Positions 46,950 through 61,900 of a stretch of 64,000 nt of DNA are shown here, piece after piece (position 1 is the first letter of the stretch; the number at the start of each line of letters is the position of its first letter). The DNA comes from Panulirus ornatus (lineage: Eukaryota > Arthropoda > Malacostraca > Decapoda > Palinuridae). Under the pieces are notes generated by a model. The model did no database searches and was not told the origin of the DNA. It saw nothing but the letters and a program-made list of their open reading frames with translations. Location of the stretch: the NCBI RefSeq assembly GCF_036320965.1, contig NC_092281.1, positions 12,834,719-12,898,718 of the forward strand. Reading direction: 5' to 3'. Made by a program: the position numbers and the translations under genes.

Positions 46950-49900
46950 GTTAGTATTCCTCTATTTTATTTTGGAGGATGAGTGAAGAGCATGGTACCA
47001 ATGAGTGGGATTTGAATAATGGTTTTAAGTTGTTACTACAATAGCCAAGCTTAATTTTTGTACTAGTCATATATCTTAAATCACCAGAATCAAAGAAAGG
47101 TGTGGTAACCACATCCTTCATTTGTCTTCTTTTTCATGTCTCATGGTATGAACTGTGGGTTTATAGAAATAGAACTCAATTGTGCATCTGTACAACTGTC
47201 ATTTTTAATGTCTTGAATTCTAGTTTTTAATCAGTACCCTTGATTATGATGGAAGTTGATAAATCATAGTGAAGTGACACATTTCAATGATCCTTGGCTA
47301 ATGTTAATAAAAATGGAGCAGAATTGTGTTTGTATGTTTGTTCCTGTATGTATTCCTGTCTTTATTATCTAAAAGAAGTTTTTTGTGTTCCGTTTTAGCC
47401 ATACTTGGTGAAACTAATATCATAAGTCATTTTGTCTTGTTTGACCCTTGGAATCGATTAATTAGTCAACATTATCCAGCTTCTGGAAGCAGCATATCTT
47501 TGGGCTGCAGGAGCCTTTGGAGAGAGGTCCTTAGGTAATTGCAAATAAACTTTTACCAAGTCAAGATACCTTTCTAGTGGGTCAGAGTATGTGACAGAAT
47601 AGTAGAACAAATAGTTCTTATCATTAGAATGCAGTTCCATATCTGGTTTATTATTTGTTTTATATTTTCTAATCCCAGATTGAAAGAGTGAAATGATAAC
47701 AGTTCTGTCCTAAATTTGTACCTGAGGCCATGTCATAGGTAATGTCATGTGAGAGGTGGCATCATTCTCGCAGTTAGGTGAATTTTTCAGTAGAATATTC
47801 CAGAAATACCCAAGGTAGGGACACATGCTGCACTTCAGTAGACCCTCATGTCAAGTTATTCCAGTATCCACCAAATTAGTAACTGATGGAATTACTTTCC
47901 TGAACTTTTTAAGAAATCATATATTAATTTTTAGAAAGTTGGGAAAGAAGATATGGCCATTTGTAAATGTAACATTGACTTAAAGTATGAATGCATACAT
48001 CATATCCACAGTAAATGGACATCAAAGCCTAGAATGTTTACTGAGGCTTAGATGATGCATTTTTACTTCTTGAAAAACAGTACTGGGAGGGTTCTACTAT
48101 TTGTTGCCTAAATGAACATAACGAAAAGCTTGGCTTGTGCTTCAGGTCGCATTAATTTTTTTTATTGTCATACTGTCGATATCTTAACATTAAGCTATTG
48201 TTATGGTTACCTTTAGTTTTTCCGTATTGTCAGTTTCCAAGTATTTTGTAATCTCTGCCATTTCAAAAATTGAACACACTGCCAGATGGAGAGATACAAT
48301 ATATAGACACAATGTTGATATTCCAGCATGGTTGGGACCAAGCATCTCCCAGATTTCATAGTTTTCCAGTATTGTATTTAAGAATTTTTACCTACCATAA
48401 TTCTATTATTTTATATACCTAGTATAGTTTTTATATCTTTAGAATAACATATATGTAAAAATATTTCTTTCTTTCTTTCATACTATTCACCATTTCCCGC
48501 ATTAGCGAGGTTGCGATGTAAAAATATATTCATATATAAAGAAACAAGTGTTGAAAAACTTTTGATTGTACAGCTTGTCTTTCTAGAAGCCTCAATGAAG
48601 GCAAAATGAATAAGAAAATAACTATGAAATTACTAGGTGCTTCGAGGGAAGCACCTCTCCATACATTAAGCAGGCTATCAACAAAAGGCTGAAGTGGAAC
48701 AGCAGTGTGAGCAGCCTCAGAGAGGCAGTACCATGGACTTCAGTAATTTTCTCCCTGATTTTAGGAAATTGCCAGACATTAGGAGAATATGGTATTTTGA
48801 AATCTAGTTCGCTTTCAAAGTGCTGAATTATTGTTTGACTACCATTTTTTTTTTTAGGATTCATTTTGAATATAATCCTGTTAGTGAAAGTAGGACTTTG
48901 GCTAAAAGCTTTATTGTATGGCCCCAGGTGACAAAAATTGTTGCTGATTATCGGACAACTCTATACTCAGGCTCGGTTACGCCTGAGTCAGATGGCTATA
49001 TGGATATCAAGTCACAGGTAATGCATAATTTTTCTGTTTGTCAAAAGTTCTTTCAAAAGTTCTTAGAAATCTGGTAGAAGGAATAACTAGTGGATTTTAA
49101 GCAGGCCTTTTAAATACAATTGTGTTGGTAACTTGATCAGTAATGCATTGCTGATTGGTATGTTATTCACTTATTGTCCTCACACATATCATTTCATTTC
49201 ATAATTACTGGATTAATAATTTTGGATAGAAAGACAAATTTATAATTCAGGTATTCAAAATTCTGATATTGTAAGGTTTAGATTTTGGTAAATTAAGTTG
49301 TTCCTAGATTTATATACAGTATTATGTTATAGTAGAATTTCAATGAATGGTCTGCCTTTATGTAAGAGAATGGTATTTATCTAAGATTATGTGTTCTTTT
49401 TATGATAAATTGGATTATGAAATTTCTAATTTTTCTGCAATAATTGCTCTTTCAGACACATTTGCGCTCTGCCAAGCAATTGCTAGAGCTGTGTTGTTTA
49501 AATGGCGGAGCATTCGTTAAGGTTAGCTTCACTGTGGTGACTTTACAGTCGGCATTCCCTGCCTTATTTTACATTTTGCACAAATATCCATAGGTGTTTG
49601 TTGAATGCAATTCGTAAATATATTTAATGAGTATGGATTTAAGTTGTGGTGATTCTTAAATTTCTGTTTTAACATACAAAGTAAACCAAAAGGTGAATAT
49701 CTTGTTTCTGCCTACAGGTTGGTCAGCATCTTGGTTCCTTGGAGTACCTTCTGCCTTTAGAGTATGTGAATACCATGAAGGTTCTGCATTCTAATGCTCC
49801 CAAGTCTTCTCTTCAGGATATCTATCAAGTCATTGAGGAGGAACTCAAATGTAAGGTCAGTTTAGTTGGTTTCTGCTCTCTTTGCTTAGCTGAAGTGGGA

Positions 49901-52900
49901 GCCCCAGACTTGAAACTACACCACCTTCTCTGTCTTTCTGTATTATTAAGCATTTTTGTAAATTTTGTGATAAGTTTCCCAGAAAACCATTTGTAAAGTT
50001 CAGCACAGTATTTTTTATTATCATTTGAAAAGGTAAAGATGGTCATATTTCACTTGTCCACCTATTCTTACTCTTTGGAGATTGTTATGTGGATTTTTTC
50101 ACTTTGTCTTATGAATTCTTTGAACTTCAGCTATCAAGATTTAAATTTTACCTTTATTGACTTAAAAGAAATGTTTCCAAATATCACATATTTTCTTAAG
50201 TGTATACACCTGAAACATACACTGCAACTTTCTTTTGAAAGTTTCCTTAGTTATACTGGTGTCCTAGATTGATGAATGATCAAATATATGCCAGGTACAT
50301 TATTAATATTGTAACAGTCATATTCTCTGAGGTTCTGATCTCAGATCTCTGTTGTATCAAAGGAAATTGAACTTGGTCATGAACTTTAAGTTCTACATAA
50401 ATATCCATGAGGAAAGGAGAGAAACACAGCTACCCAGGTATCTCCTGTGTGTTATAGAAGGCAACTAATATGGACAGGAGCAGGAGAGTAACTAACATAT
50501 GGGAAGGTGTTAAGGATTAAGAAAAACTGCAAAGGTTTCAGTGGTATCCACTGATGGGTAGATGAGAACTTCACAAACTTTAATGAAGAGAAATATGAGC
50601 AAATAAATCATTGGGCAATTAATGCTATTTCATTGCCTACATACAGAGGCCCTATAGGAAAAGTAGTGGAGTGAAGCAGTGTCTAAGATATGGGAATTAG
50701 TGTAAAGTTTGAATTTTAAAACATTGAAAAATAGTTGGGGAACAGCTAGATAGTGAAAGTAAAAGTGAAACTGTTTTGGAGTGGATCTAGAAAGCTTCTT
50801 TGGAAGCATGGGAAAGTGTTTATGTACTTGATAACTGGATGAAGGCAGGAATTGTTCCACTGTACAAAGGAAAAGAGGGTAAAAGTGAGTCTAAGAATCA
50901 TAGAGGAGCAAGTCTCCTTAGTATGCAGGTTTGCAAGTTGTATGGTAGTATTGTAATTGATTGTTTAAAGAATCAGTGAATCCCTGTATGTCATTGAAGA
51001 AAAAAAGGTGGTTTTAGGATAGGAAGAGGCTCTGTTGTCTCTCTTTCCTATGTAAATGGGGAAAGTTTTAGGGAGACAGAAGGTGTTTGCAGTATTTTTC
51101 AGTTTGGAAAGGTGTGTAAAGTTTCAAGTGTGGAGGTCTGTCCATGTTTCATTATAACAGTAGGTATGGGTGGATGGTATGTGTGAATGGTGTTGCAGAG
51201 GTTGTATGTACCAGCTCTGTTCCATTAGATTAGAAACAGAAAAATGATGATTGATATTAGTTAGATAGATAGATAGATAGATGAAAATTAATGCTCACTG
51301 GAAATAGTGCATTAAACCAAATGTTTTGTATAACAAGCATTTTATTCTTTCACAGCCCGAGGAATTATTTGTAGAATTTGAACCAGAGCCACTGGGTGCT
51401 GCATCCCTAGCACAAGTTCATCGTGCCAGGCTTTACAATGGCCAAGAAGTGGCAGTCAAAGTGCAGCATCCAACTGTAAAGGCTCATTCTAGGGTTGACA
51501 TGAAAGGCATGGAGGTCAGTTCTTGAAAATTATTTTATTAACAGTTTAATTACTAGGTAATTATTCAGGAATTGCTATTTCCAATAAAGTCTATTGTAAC
51601 GATTATTACCTTATATTACCTTATACAGAGAGACTTCTTTTAACATAGCCTTGTATAACAGATTTTTTTTAAACTGATACAAAAAATATATATTCGTTTA
51701 GAAATACAGATTAGCTTCCTCTACCATTAAGATTATTCTTGATAGCATTGAGAGAATAAAAAGAAGTAGCTAGTCCACCACATCCTAACTTGCAGTGAAT
51801 TTTTCCCATACATGGAATAAGCCACTGGAGATAATGGAGAGTAGGCCAGAAAGTGTAGGTGCTCTTTCAGAGTGTGGCAATGGTGATCAACAATGCTCCA
51901 ACAAACTTATGTGGTTTGGGCACATGGAGAGAATGAGTGAGGAAAGATTGACCAAGAGGATATATGTGTCAGAGGTGGAGGGAACGAGGAGAAGTGGGAG
52001 ACCAAATTGGAGGTGGAAAGATGGAGTGAAAAAGATTTTGAGTGATCAGGGCCTGAACATGCAGGAGGGTGAAAGGCGGGCAAGGAATAGAGTGAATTGG
52101 ATCGATGTAGTATACCGGGGTCAACGTGTTGTCAATGGATTGAATCAGGGCATGTGAAGTGTCTGGGGTAAACCATGGAAAGTAATGTGGGGCCTGGATG
52201 TGGAAAGGGAGCTGTGGTTTCAGGCATTATTGCATGACAACTAGAGACTGAGTGTGAACGAATGGGGCCTTTGTTGTCTTTTCCTAGCACTACCTCGCAC
52301 ACATGAGGGGGGAGGGGGATGTTATTCCATGTGTGGCGATGGGAATGAATAAAGGCAGACAGTGTGAATTGTCTGCATGTGTATATATGTATGTGTCTGT
52401 ATGTGTATATATATGTGTACATTGAGATGTATGGGTATGTATATTTGCGTGTGTGGACGTGTATGCATATACATGTGTATGGGGATAGGTTGGGCCATTT
52501 CTTTCATCTGTTTCCTTGTGCTACCTCGCAAACGCGGGAGACAGCGACAAAGCAAAATAAAATGATAATAATAAAAATATTAACAATGACTTCGTTTACC
52601 CATAAAGCACCAAAACAGCAATTGCAGAAGCATTCTATAGGACTCACTAGTGTAAAAATTGATGCTGTCAAAAACGCGTCCCCATAGGTACTGTGTTATA
52701 ACGACCCCTTTTGATGGATTTTTCACTTATGGAGCATTCTACAAGAATGCATCTTGACTGTTATAAGAGGTCTCTGTTTTCTTACATACGTACATGAGTC
52801 TTCTAGCTTACCATTATATATGGAACTCTTCTCTAATTTGTCATATTTATGTATCCATTTGTGTGCTGGCTTGATACTTTCATACCACCTACTTGGAAAA

Positions 52901-55900
52901 AATTACATGTTTGTTGAAGGGAGAATTCCTTTATGCTGTTTCCTTCTACCCATCAGTAGATAGCCTTTTGTAGTGACAATTACATTACTTATATGTTTGA
53001 TGTTTCTCTAATTGTCACATAATTTCTAGCTAGACAGGATTACAGAAACTTGGTACAGTAGTTTCATTTGCTTATGTTTGATTATCTTGGACTTACCCCA
53101 ACAGACTGCATACCTGCTCAAGACCCTTGCACTTACCTCCCTCACTACTGCATCCATAAACAAATTAGATAGTCATGGTGACATCACACACATCTTCTGC
53201 AGACCTGCCTTCACCTGGAGCCACTCGCCATCCTATCTACCATTTGCACACATTCCTTGATCTTTTGATAAAGATTCTTCAATGTTTCTTGTAGCGTTTC
53301 TCCCTCAGTAGTTTGTAACACCTTCTGCAAATCATCTTTATCATCCTTAGTATATGCCTTCTCCAGACCCATAAATGTCATTAAGTAATTCTCACATACA
53401 TTTTTCAATGCAAAGACCTGTTCCACTTATCCTCTGCCACTCCTGAAACCACATTTTTGCTCCCAGTCTGATGCTGTGTGCATGCCATCACCTGTCAATC
53501 ATCACTCTCCCTTACTGTGTACTAGTAGAGGTCCCTCTGTTGTTGAGAAGTAGAGATACTGCTATTGTTGAAAGGTAGAGATACTCCAGTTGTTGAGAAC
53601 TCGATATTCTCCTGTTGAAAAGTATAGATACTTTTATTTTTTAGAACTAGAGGTACTCCTGTTGTCGAGGACTGGAAGTTTTCCTGTTGTTGAGAACTAG
53701 AGATACAGATATTGTTGAAAATGAAAGATACTGATATTGTTGAGAACTAAGAATACTGCTATTGTTAAGGACTAGAGATACTGATATTGTTCAGAACAAG
53801 AGATGCTGATGTTAAAAACTAGAGATTCTCATGTTGTTAAGAGCTAGAGATACTCCTGTTGCTGAGTAGATACTCCTTTTGTTGAAAATTAGAAATACTC
53901 TTATTGAGAACAAGAAATATCCTATTGTTGAGAACTAGAGATATCCTATTGTTGAGAACTAGAGATGTTCCTATTCATGAGAACTAGAGACATCCCTGTT
54001 GTTGAGAATTAGATACGTCCCTATTGTTGAGAGCTAGAGGTATCCCTATTGCTAAGAATTTGAGATATTCCTATTGTTGAGAACTAGAGATATCCTGTCA
54101 TTGAGGACTACAGCTACTCCTTCACTTGAGAACTATAGATACCTCCTATCATTGAGAACCAAAAATATCTCATGGAAAGTATCAAGATACCATTTTGGTT
54201 GTTAATGATAAAGATCCTTTTTGCAGCTACTTGTCACTGTTATTTTTTTTTTTTTTTTTTTTTTATACTATTTGCCATTTCCCGCGTTAGCGAGGTAGCG
54301 TTAAGAACAGAGAACTGGGCCTTAGAGGGAATTCAACATGAGTAGTTAGTTGAGAAGATATTTCATGGGAAGATTTCAGGTGATGCCATTTTAGAAGTTG
54401 TTAATAATAAAGATCCTCTTTGCAGCTGCTTGTAGGTGTTGTGTCGCATGTATTTCCTGACTTTAACTTTAAGTGGTTAGTAGAGGAGATGAAGAGGAAT
54501 CTACCAAAGGAATTGGATTTCACCCATGAAGCACATAATGCTGAAAGAGTTGCTGCACAGTTCTCACATTTTCCATGGTTAAAGGTACCGTTACTCTCTT
54601 GTCTTGTAGTAAGCATGTGAATGCTATTTGGTTACTTACATGTGTATTCAACCACCACACTGTAACCCTTATCAAATGGTCTTAAAACAGATTTTTTGCT
54701 TCATTTACTTTTTCAATGCATAATCCCATCATTACTTTTTGCGCTACCTCGCTAACGCGGGAGACAGTGACAAAGTATAATAGATCAATTAAATGATATG
54801 CTTTTTCAGTGCATCTACTGTTCAGCATAATTTGCCTTCTCATTCTTTGCTCTGCTGTAAGTATTTATAACATTCTTCAATCACTGTACCCACTCAGCCT
54901 CCCATACCCTTAAACTTTCTTTTACTCAGTGCCTGAGCATTCTTTTTTTTTTTATCAAATATAACATTTGTCACTCCCTTCTTTTTATCATGGTTACAGC
55001 CACTCACATTCAGACAACTAAGCCCGAACCTTTGAGGAAAGATCCTCACTGTTAAAAGAAAGTGAAATACAAGAGGAAAGGGTTTCTAGTCCCCCACTCC
55101 TGCCTTTTAGTTGCTTTTCATGACAAATGGGTATGTTTGAAGGAATAGTGGTTCCAACAATGTTGTATGGTTGCGAGGTGTGGGCTATGGATAGAGTTGT
55201 GCGCAGGAGGGTGGATGTGCTGGAAATGAGATGTTTGAGGACAATATGTGGTGTGAGGTGGTTTGATCGAGTAAGTAATGTAACGGTAGGAGAGATGTGT
55301 GGAAATAAAAAGAGTGTGGTTGAGAGAGCAGAAGAGGGTGTTTTGAAATGGTTGGTCACATGGAGAGAATGAGTGAGGAAAGATTGACCAAGAGGATATA
55401 TGTGTCAGAGGTGGAGGGAACGAGGAGAAGTGGGAGACCAAATTGGAGGTGGAAAGATGGAGTGAAAAAGATTTTGAGTGATCGGGGCCTGAACATGCAG
55501 GAGGGTGAAAGGCGGGCAAGGAATAGAGTGAATTGGAACGATGTGGTATAGCGGGGTTGACGTGCTGTCAATGGATTGAACCAGGGCATGTGAAGCGTCT
55601 AGGGTAAACCATGGAAAGTTGTGTGGGGCCTGGATGTGGAAAGGGAGCTGTGGTTTCGGTGCATTATTACATGACAGCTAGAGACTGAGTTTGAACGAAT
55701 GGGGCCTTTGGTGTCTTTTCCTAGCGCTACCTCGCACACATGAGGGGGGATCGGGGTTGTTATTCCATGTGTGGCGAGGCGGCGATGGGAACAAATAAAG
55801 GCAGACAGTATGAATTATGTACATGTGTATATATGTATATGTCTGTGTGTGTATATATATGTGTACATTGAGATGTATAGGTATGTATATTTGCGTGTGT

Positions 55901-58900
55901 GGACGTGTATGTATATACATGTGTATGTGGACGGGTTGGGCCATTCTTTCGTCTGTTTCCTTGCGTTACCTCGCTAACGCGGGAGACAGCGACAAAGCAA
56001 AATAAATATAAGTAAAATAGTATATATATATAAAGTATAATAAATAAATGAAATAAAATATGTATATATATATAAACGCCCAATTGTATGCAGCATTTAT
56101 GGATCTAGCGAGTGTATGATAGGGTTGACAAAGAGGCCTTGTAATAGATGTATGAATATCTGGGATAAGTGTAAAATAACAGTAAGGAGTTTTCAGTGGG
56201 AAAGGAAGGCATGGGAGCAAGAATGAAGGAAGGACGATGAGTTATTTTTGATGAAGGTGGGTCTGTGACAGAGATATGTTGTCACCCTGGTTTTTGAATA
56301 TGTTTATGGACAGGGTGGTGAAGGAGGTAAATGCATGGGTTTTAGGTCAAGGGACAGGTCTGTGATATGCTGAAGGTGACAGTATATGTAAGGCATTCAG
56401 TTGCTGTTTGCAGATGGTGCGTTTTTGCTGGTAGACTCCAGAGAGAATCCCCAGAAGCTGATGACAGAGTTTGAGAGAATGTGTGATGATAATGAGAGTA
56501 CACTTGAACAGATGTAAAGTAGTGAGGCATAGCTAGGAGATGAAAGAGGATATTTTGAGTTTAAGTTCGAATGGGAAGGACTTGGAGAAATTTTAGTACT
56601 TTAGGAACCTGGAAGTGGACATGGTTGCAAATGGAACCAAGGGAGCTGAATTGAGTCAAAGTGGAAGAGGAGGCTATGGTCATTTGTGCATTAGGGTGCA
56701 TATGGAAGGAGAGATTAGTGTATGTTAGGGCAAATATGTGCTTGTTTGAAGGTACAGTAATTTTAATTGTATTGTATGGATGTGAGACTTGGGCTTAGAA
56801 TGCAAAAGAAAGGAAGAGAGTTGATGATATACTTTTGAAAATGAAATATCTTAGGATATGTGATGTGAGTTAGGTTGATTGTGTAAGAAATGGTGTAAGA
56901 GACAGTTTTGGTATTAAATGCAGTTTGATTGAGAGAGTTGACACAGATGTGCTGAAATGGGTTGGAAGTATGGACAGAATGAGCAAAGAGACTTACTCAG
57001 AGGATCTGTGCATCAGAAGTGGATGAAGCAAGGGGGAGGTGGGGACTGGAAAGATGGAATGATGGAGTGAATGAAACTCTGCAGTCAAAAAAATGAGACT
57101 AAACTTTCCATATAGTGAGATGTGTGCATGGGATAGAATGCAGTGGATTGATGTGGTGTATGGGGAGTGATGGGCTGTCAGTGGGCTGAATCATTGTGGT
57201 TGAAAAAGTCAAAGTAAACCATGGAATAGTCTGTGGGACTTGAATGTGTATGGTAATCTTTGGTTTCAGTACAGTACATACGACATGTAGAGATTGGATG
57301 TATAGAAATGAGATTGCTGTTTGTTTCCTTCTGCTTCTAACTCATGCAAGCTCAGGCAAGAGAAGCAGTTACATAGAAAAGGAAATATTAGCTTATGAAG
57401 AATAAACTCCTTTGACATCATAACCTCAGACCTCCAAGTCTCAGCATCAAAAGTTATGGTCGGGAATCCATGTGTTGGAAGAGTTTCCTTTGTTATCATG
57501 ATTTAGTGAAAGACTTATTGTTAGTGTTATCCCCTTGCTTGACTAACTTAGAAGAGCCAGTGAATCAGAAGAACCCAGGAACATCTACAGGACACAAGTA
57601 GAGATGATTGGTGGATTTGATATTGGTATGTCTGTGCTGGGTGAGTGCAGATTAAGTGGAATTGTTGTATGATGAAGTCATATATTGTGACCCTGAGATC
57701 AAATAGGGCTTGGAGACTGGTGGAAAACATATAGTATATAATAAGTCATCGATGCACATAATGACTCCTCTCTTATTTATTCTACTTACCTTCATTCTTG
57801 GCAGATTCCTGCAGTTGATTGGAGCCATACAACAGATAGAGTCTTGGTTATGGAGTTCTGTGAAGGTGGCCAGGTAAATGACAAGAACTACATGGTTACT
57901 CATGACATCAACACCAATGAAGTTTCAGAAAAGATTAGTAAAATGTATTCTGAAATGATTTTCGTAAATGGTTATGTTCACTGTGACCCACACCCAGGCA
58001 ATGTGTTGGTTAAGAAAGTCAATAATGAAGCGCAGATTATTCTGTTGGATCATGGACTTTATACGGTGAGTTCAGTTGACATTACAAAGGATGAGTTAGT
58101 AAGCTTAGAGATAGAAGTTTAAAGTATTTTACATATAAACATCAAGCCTTGCACATTGAGTCCAAACTTTTCCCTCATTTGACAGTCTCAAAATTGTAAT
58201 TTGGAAGTACATGGGAAGGATATATTGCAGAGAGACTTGATGATCCAGTGATTGAAAGACAGATACACTTTGCATAGACATGATAAATAATCTTTCTAAC
58301 CTTCCCACCCATCCATCAAGTTTAATAATGTTTGATGTTACTTTTAAGGCTGTTACTCAAAATTTAGGTTGTTACTCCAATTTTTTAGCTAGGATAGTAT
58401 TTACTGCTTTTAATTTTGCCTTATACTGATAAGAATTATCCAGAATTCATTGAAATGATAATGGCACACTGACTAATTCCCTTGTAATCAACATTTTAAA
58501 ATGCTTGTTTCCCTTCCTTTGATGTATTAGAGCCTGACAAGTGACTTCAGGCTCACTTACAGCAGGTTTTGGCTGAGCATCCTCAATGCAGATCTTAATG
58601 AAATTCAGCGTTACGGAGACCAGTTGGGCGTTGGGGAATTATTTGGACTTTTTGCCTGCATGGTCACAGGACGATCATGGGACTCTATTACAAAGGGGAT
58701 TGACAAGAAGGAGCGAACATCATCAGAGGTAAGTTTTGGAGATTAATCATGTCTGAACTTCTTAGGAAACAACATTTGACCTCACATCTGTATACTGTTT
58801 ATGTTATTGTTGACTCACTTGTCATTTACATGGATGCAATTGCATATAGGCATGTGCACCATTTGTGAGAATTAGTTTTGTAGCAGTGTTCCCAACCTTA

Positions 58901-61900
58901 ATGTGCTGATTTGAATTCTTCTACTGATGAATCATTCTGGTCCTTTACCAGAAGCATCTCCAGTAACCTCTTTAATTCAGCCTCTCCTCTCTTCCAAACT
59001 GATAAATTTACACTAATTCTCCAGCTCTTAAAGCCACTCTTCTTTGGATGATTCTGCATCTAGTCCTCCTTCCCCATCTCCTCTCAGTGAACCCTTGTCC
59101 TCTCTTACCTTTTCATCATGTCAGGTATTCAAAAGAATTAGTACTTTCTCAGCCCCTAGTTGACAAGACATGGTTTAGAAGGCATACCTATTCAAATATA
59201 AAGGAAGTGTGCATCTAAGCTATTTTGTCTGTTTTAAAACTCAAATGTTTCTTTTTTTTTTCTTGGAAGCATACTTCGGTGCAACCTATCCTGAAGAGAG
59301 GAGACTGTTGTAACCTTTCCAACTAATACCCCATTGCTCTTCTTTTCTTGCCATAGTTTGTGAAATTTTTCTTAGCTTTCACATATTGAAACTCCTAGAA
59401 ACCATTCCCTTCTTTCAGATCACCAAGATTTGCAGTGCATGGTCTACAAAGTTCACAAATTACTCTGTGGTCTACCCTGGTCTCTTCATATTCCCTGGTT
59501 TACCATGTTTACATCTCTCACTCCACCAAAAACCACATTGCTCCAGTTCATCGTATCCAGGGCATGCTTCCAGCCCTCCTGATTGTCAGGCTCTGTATGT
59601 CTATGACATATACAGCTGGTCATTCCCTATCCATGACATGCACAGCTGGTCATTCTCCATCATTGATGCACAGCTGATCATTTTTTGTCTATGACATAGA
59701 CAGATGGTCATTTTTGGTCCATGATATGCTCATTTGGTCATTCTGTGCCTATGACTTGCATAGGAAGTCCTTCTCTGTTGATGATTGGCACAGCTGGTTA
59801 TTCTCTGTTCATGACATGCATAGGTGGTCATTTTTCCCTGAGAAAGTTTGAAGCTAACCATTTCCCCTTTTCTTTAGAAGCTTTCTTGCTTTTGTATTGG
59901 GAGATGGCATATTGAGTTGTAAATTTTGGGAAAGACCTGTTTTGCCAGCAGAAGTAGCTCTTCTCTCTCACCAAATTTTACCCCTGCATCAGTTTGAAGA
60001 TGTGTTGATTTGGCATAGATACACCACCACTCTTTCATCTACCAGTCATCATATGAAGCTTGAGCTGACCCCAAAATCAATTCTCGAAGCAGGATTTAGT
60101 TGCTCATGTGTCCTTTTATAGTAGATTGAGGAAAAGATTTAAGGCTGGTATTATAGAAAACCAGTCCTTTCTGAATAAAGAAGTCCTTTTCTATTGTCAT
60201 TGCAGATTCTGCTTGCAAATGATGGTCTTTAAAGATCATCCTTGTGTACTATAAATGGAATAAGAGAAAATAAAGTGGACTTCAGATAAAGACTTAAGAG
60301 CCACAAGATGTTACCTACCCAGTTATTGTAATTGCAGCAGGTATCAGAAAAATCATACAGGTGTTCTAACTTGAAACCTTCTCTGCCATAGAATGACTAC
60401 TCATTGTGCATTAAAGTAATATCTTGCCCCATTATGAAGGTGTAAAGAGGAACATTATTGTATGAAATTCAAGATATAAGTTACAAATGATGTGCTCTTC
60501 ATTATTCAAGTTAGAGTTGATCACCCGTAGATTGGTATGTTATAAAAGGATTCATAAAGCTTCCATAGTAGTAACAAGCTGTCTTCCTAATGTCATTTAA
60601 GAAATGATTGATGTGACATTGTATAACGGATCCACCTGATAAAACTAAGGTGATGTCAGTTTTAGCAGATATCAAATTATTGAGAAATTGGTACCTTTTA
60701 TAATTTCATTTTATTCCCTCAATCTTTGGCAATACAAGTTTAGACAAAAAGAATTATATCATTTCCACGTTATTTACCCTTCAAAATAATTATCCTTACC
60801 TGATCTGTCACACTTCAACTAACATACAGAACAGTATTGCTGTTGGTTTCTTTATGTTTGATGTACCACAGTTAAACACATCTGATAAAGCTCTCTTCAA
60901 ATGTTTATATAGCTTTACATAAAGACATCAACAAAGCACCTTGCTACTTTTTTCAGTGCTATGGAATATATAGGAATATGTTGGGGATAGGGGAGAAAGA
61001 ATACTTCCCACGTATTCCCTGCATGTCGTAGAAGGCGACTAAAAGGGGAGGGAGCGGGGGGCTGGAAATCCTCCCCTCTCGATTTTTTTTTTTTTTTTTC
61101 CGAAAGAGGGAACAGAGAAGGGGCCAGGTGAGGATATTCCCTCAAAGGCCCACAGTCCTCTGTTCTCAACGCTACCTCGCTAGTGCGGGAAATGGCGAAT
61201 AGTATGAAAGAAAGAAAAATGTTGGGGTGGAACATATGTTCTCTCTCATGTCCTCTTTCATAAACGTTATGGTGATTCTAATTACTATACAACTTTATCC
61301 CAACTAAAATTATATCAGCTCCATGCATTAACAGAGCATCTCCCACAAAGTTATTAAATTACATTCTTACAGCAAGATGAAATCAAAGCTGATGCAGCTA
61401 AATACCTGCCTGAGATCTCAGCTGTGCTGAATCGGGTTCCTCGTCAGATGCTTCTCATCTTCAAGACCAATGACTTGCTAAGGGGCATTGAGTTTTCTCT
61501 AAACACACAGGAAGGGTAAGTCAGCCTTTGCATTCTACTGTTTTAGCCACATTCATTGTACTTGTTAGCATGGATGTTAAATGTTTTTGTTATTAGATTT
61601 TCACATGTTAGAGGCAGACCATCTAAAAAGGACTAAGTCATGATCACTCAGTACTTTTTTGTTGCGTTTTTTCGAGGGCAGTAGAATACCATTTATTTTA
61701 TAGGAATATAGATTGTATATGAATTATTTGACCTATGACTATAGATTGCTGTTGATTTTACATGACTATAGATTGAATAATAATAACTTGCCATAGGATT
61801 GTAGTTTGCCATTTATTTTACAAATGTTTTGCATGCATATTTTAAAGAAGTACATTCTTTTTAGTTCTGCTGTCTAATGGTGAGATCAGATAGCATGATA

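Noticed and set aside
55760..56083. Thr/His/Ile-rich frames over LINE 3' UTRs (also near 13550, 52132, 61911)
   Set aside because: They recur at every copy because of the TATGTGTATA-rich UTR and are not conserved proteins.
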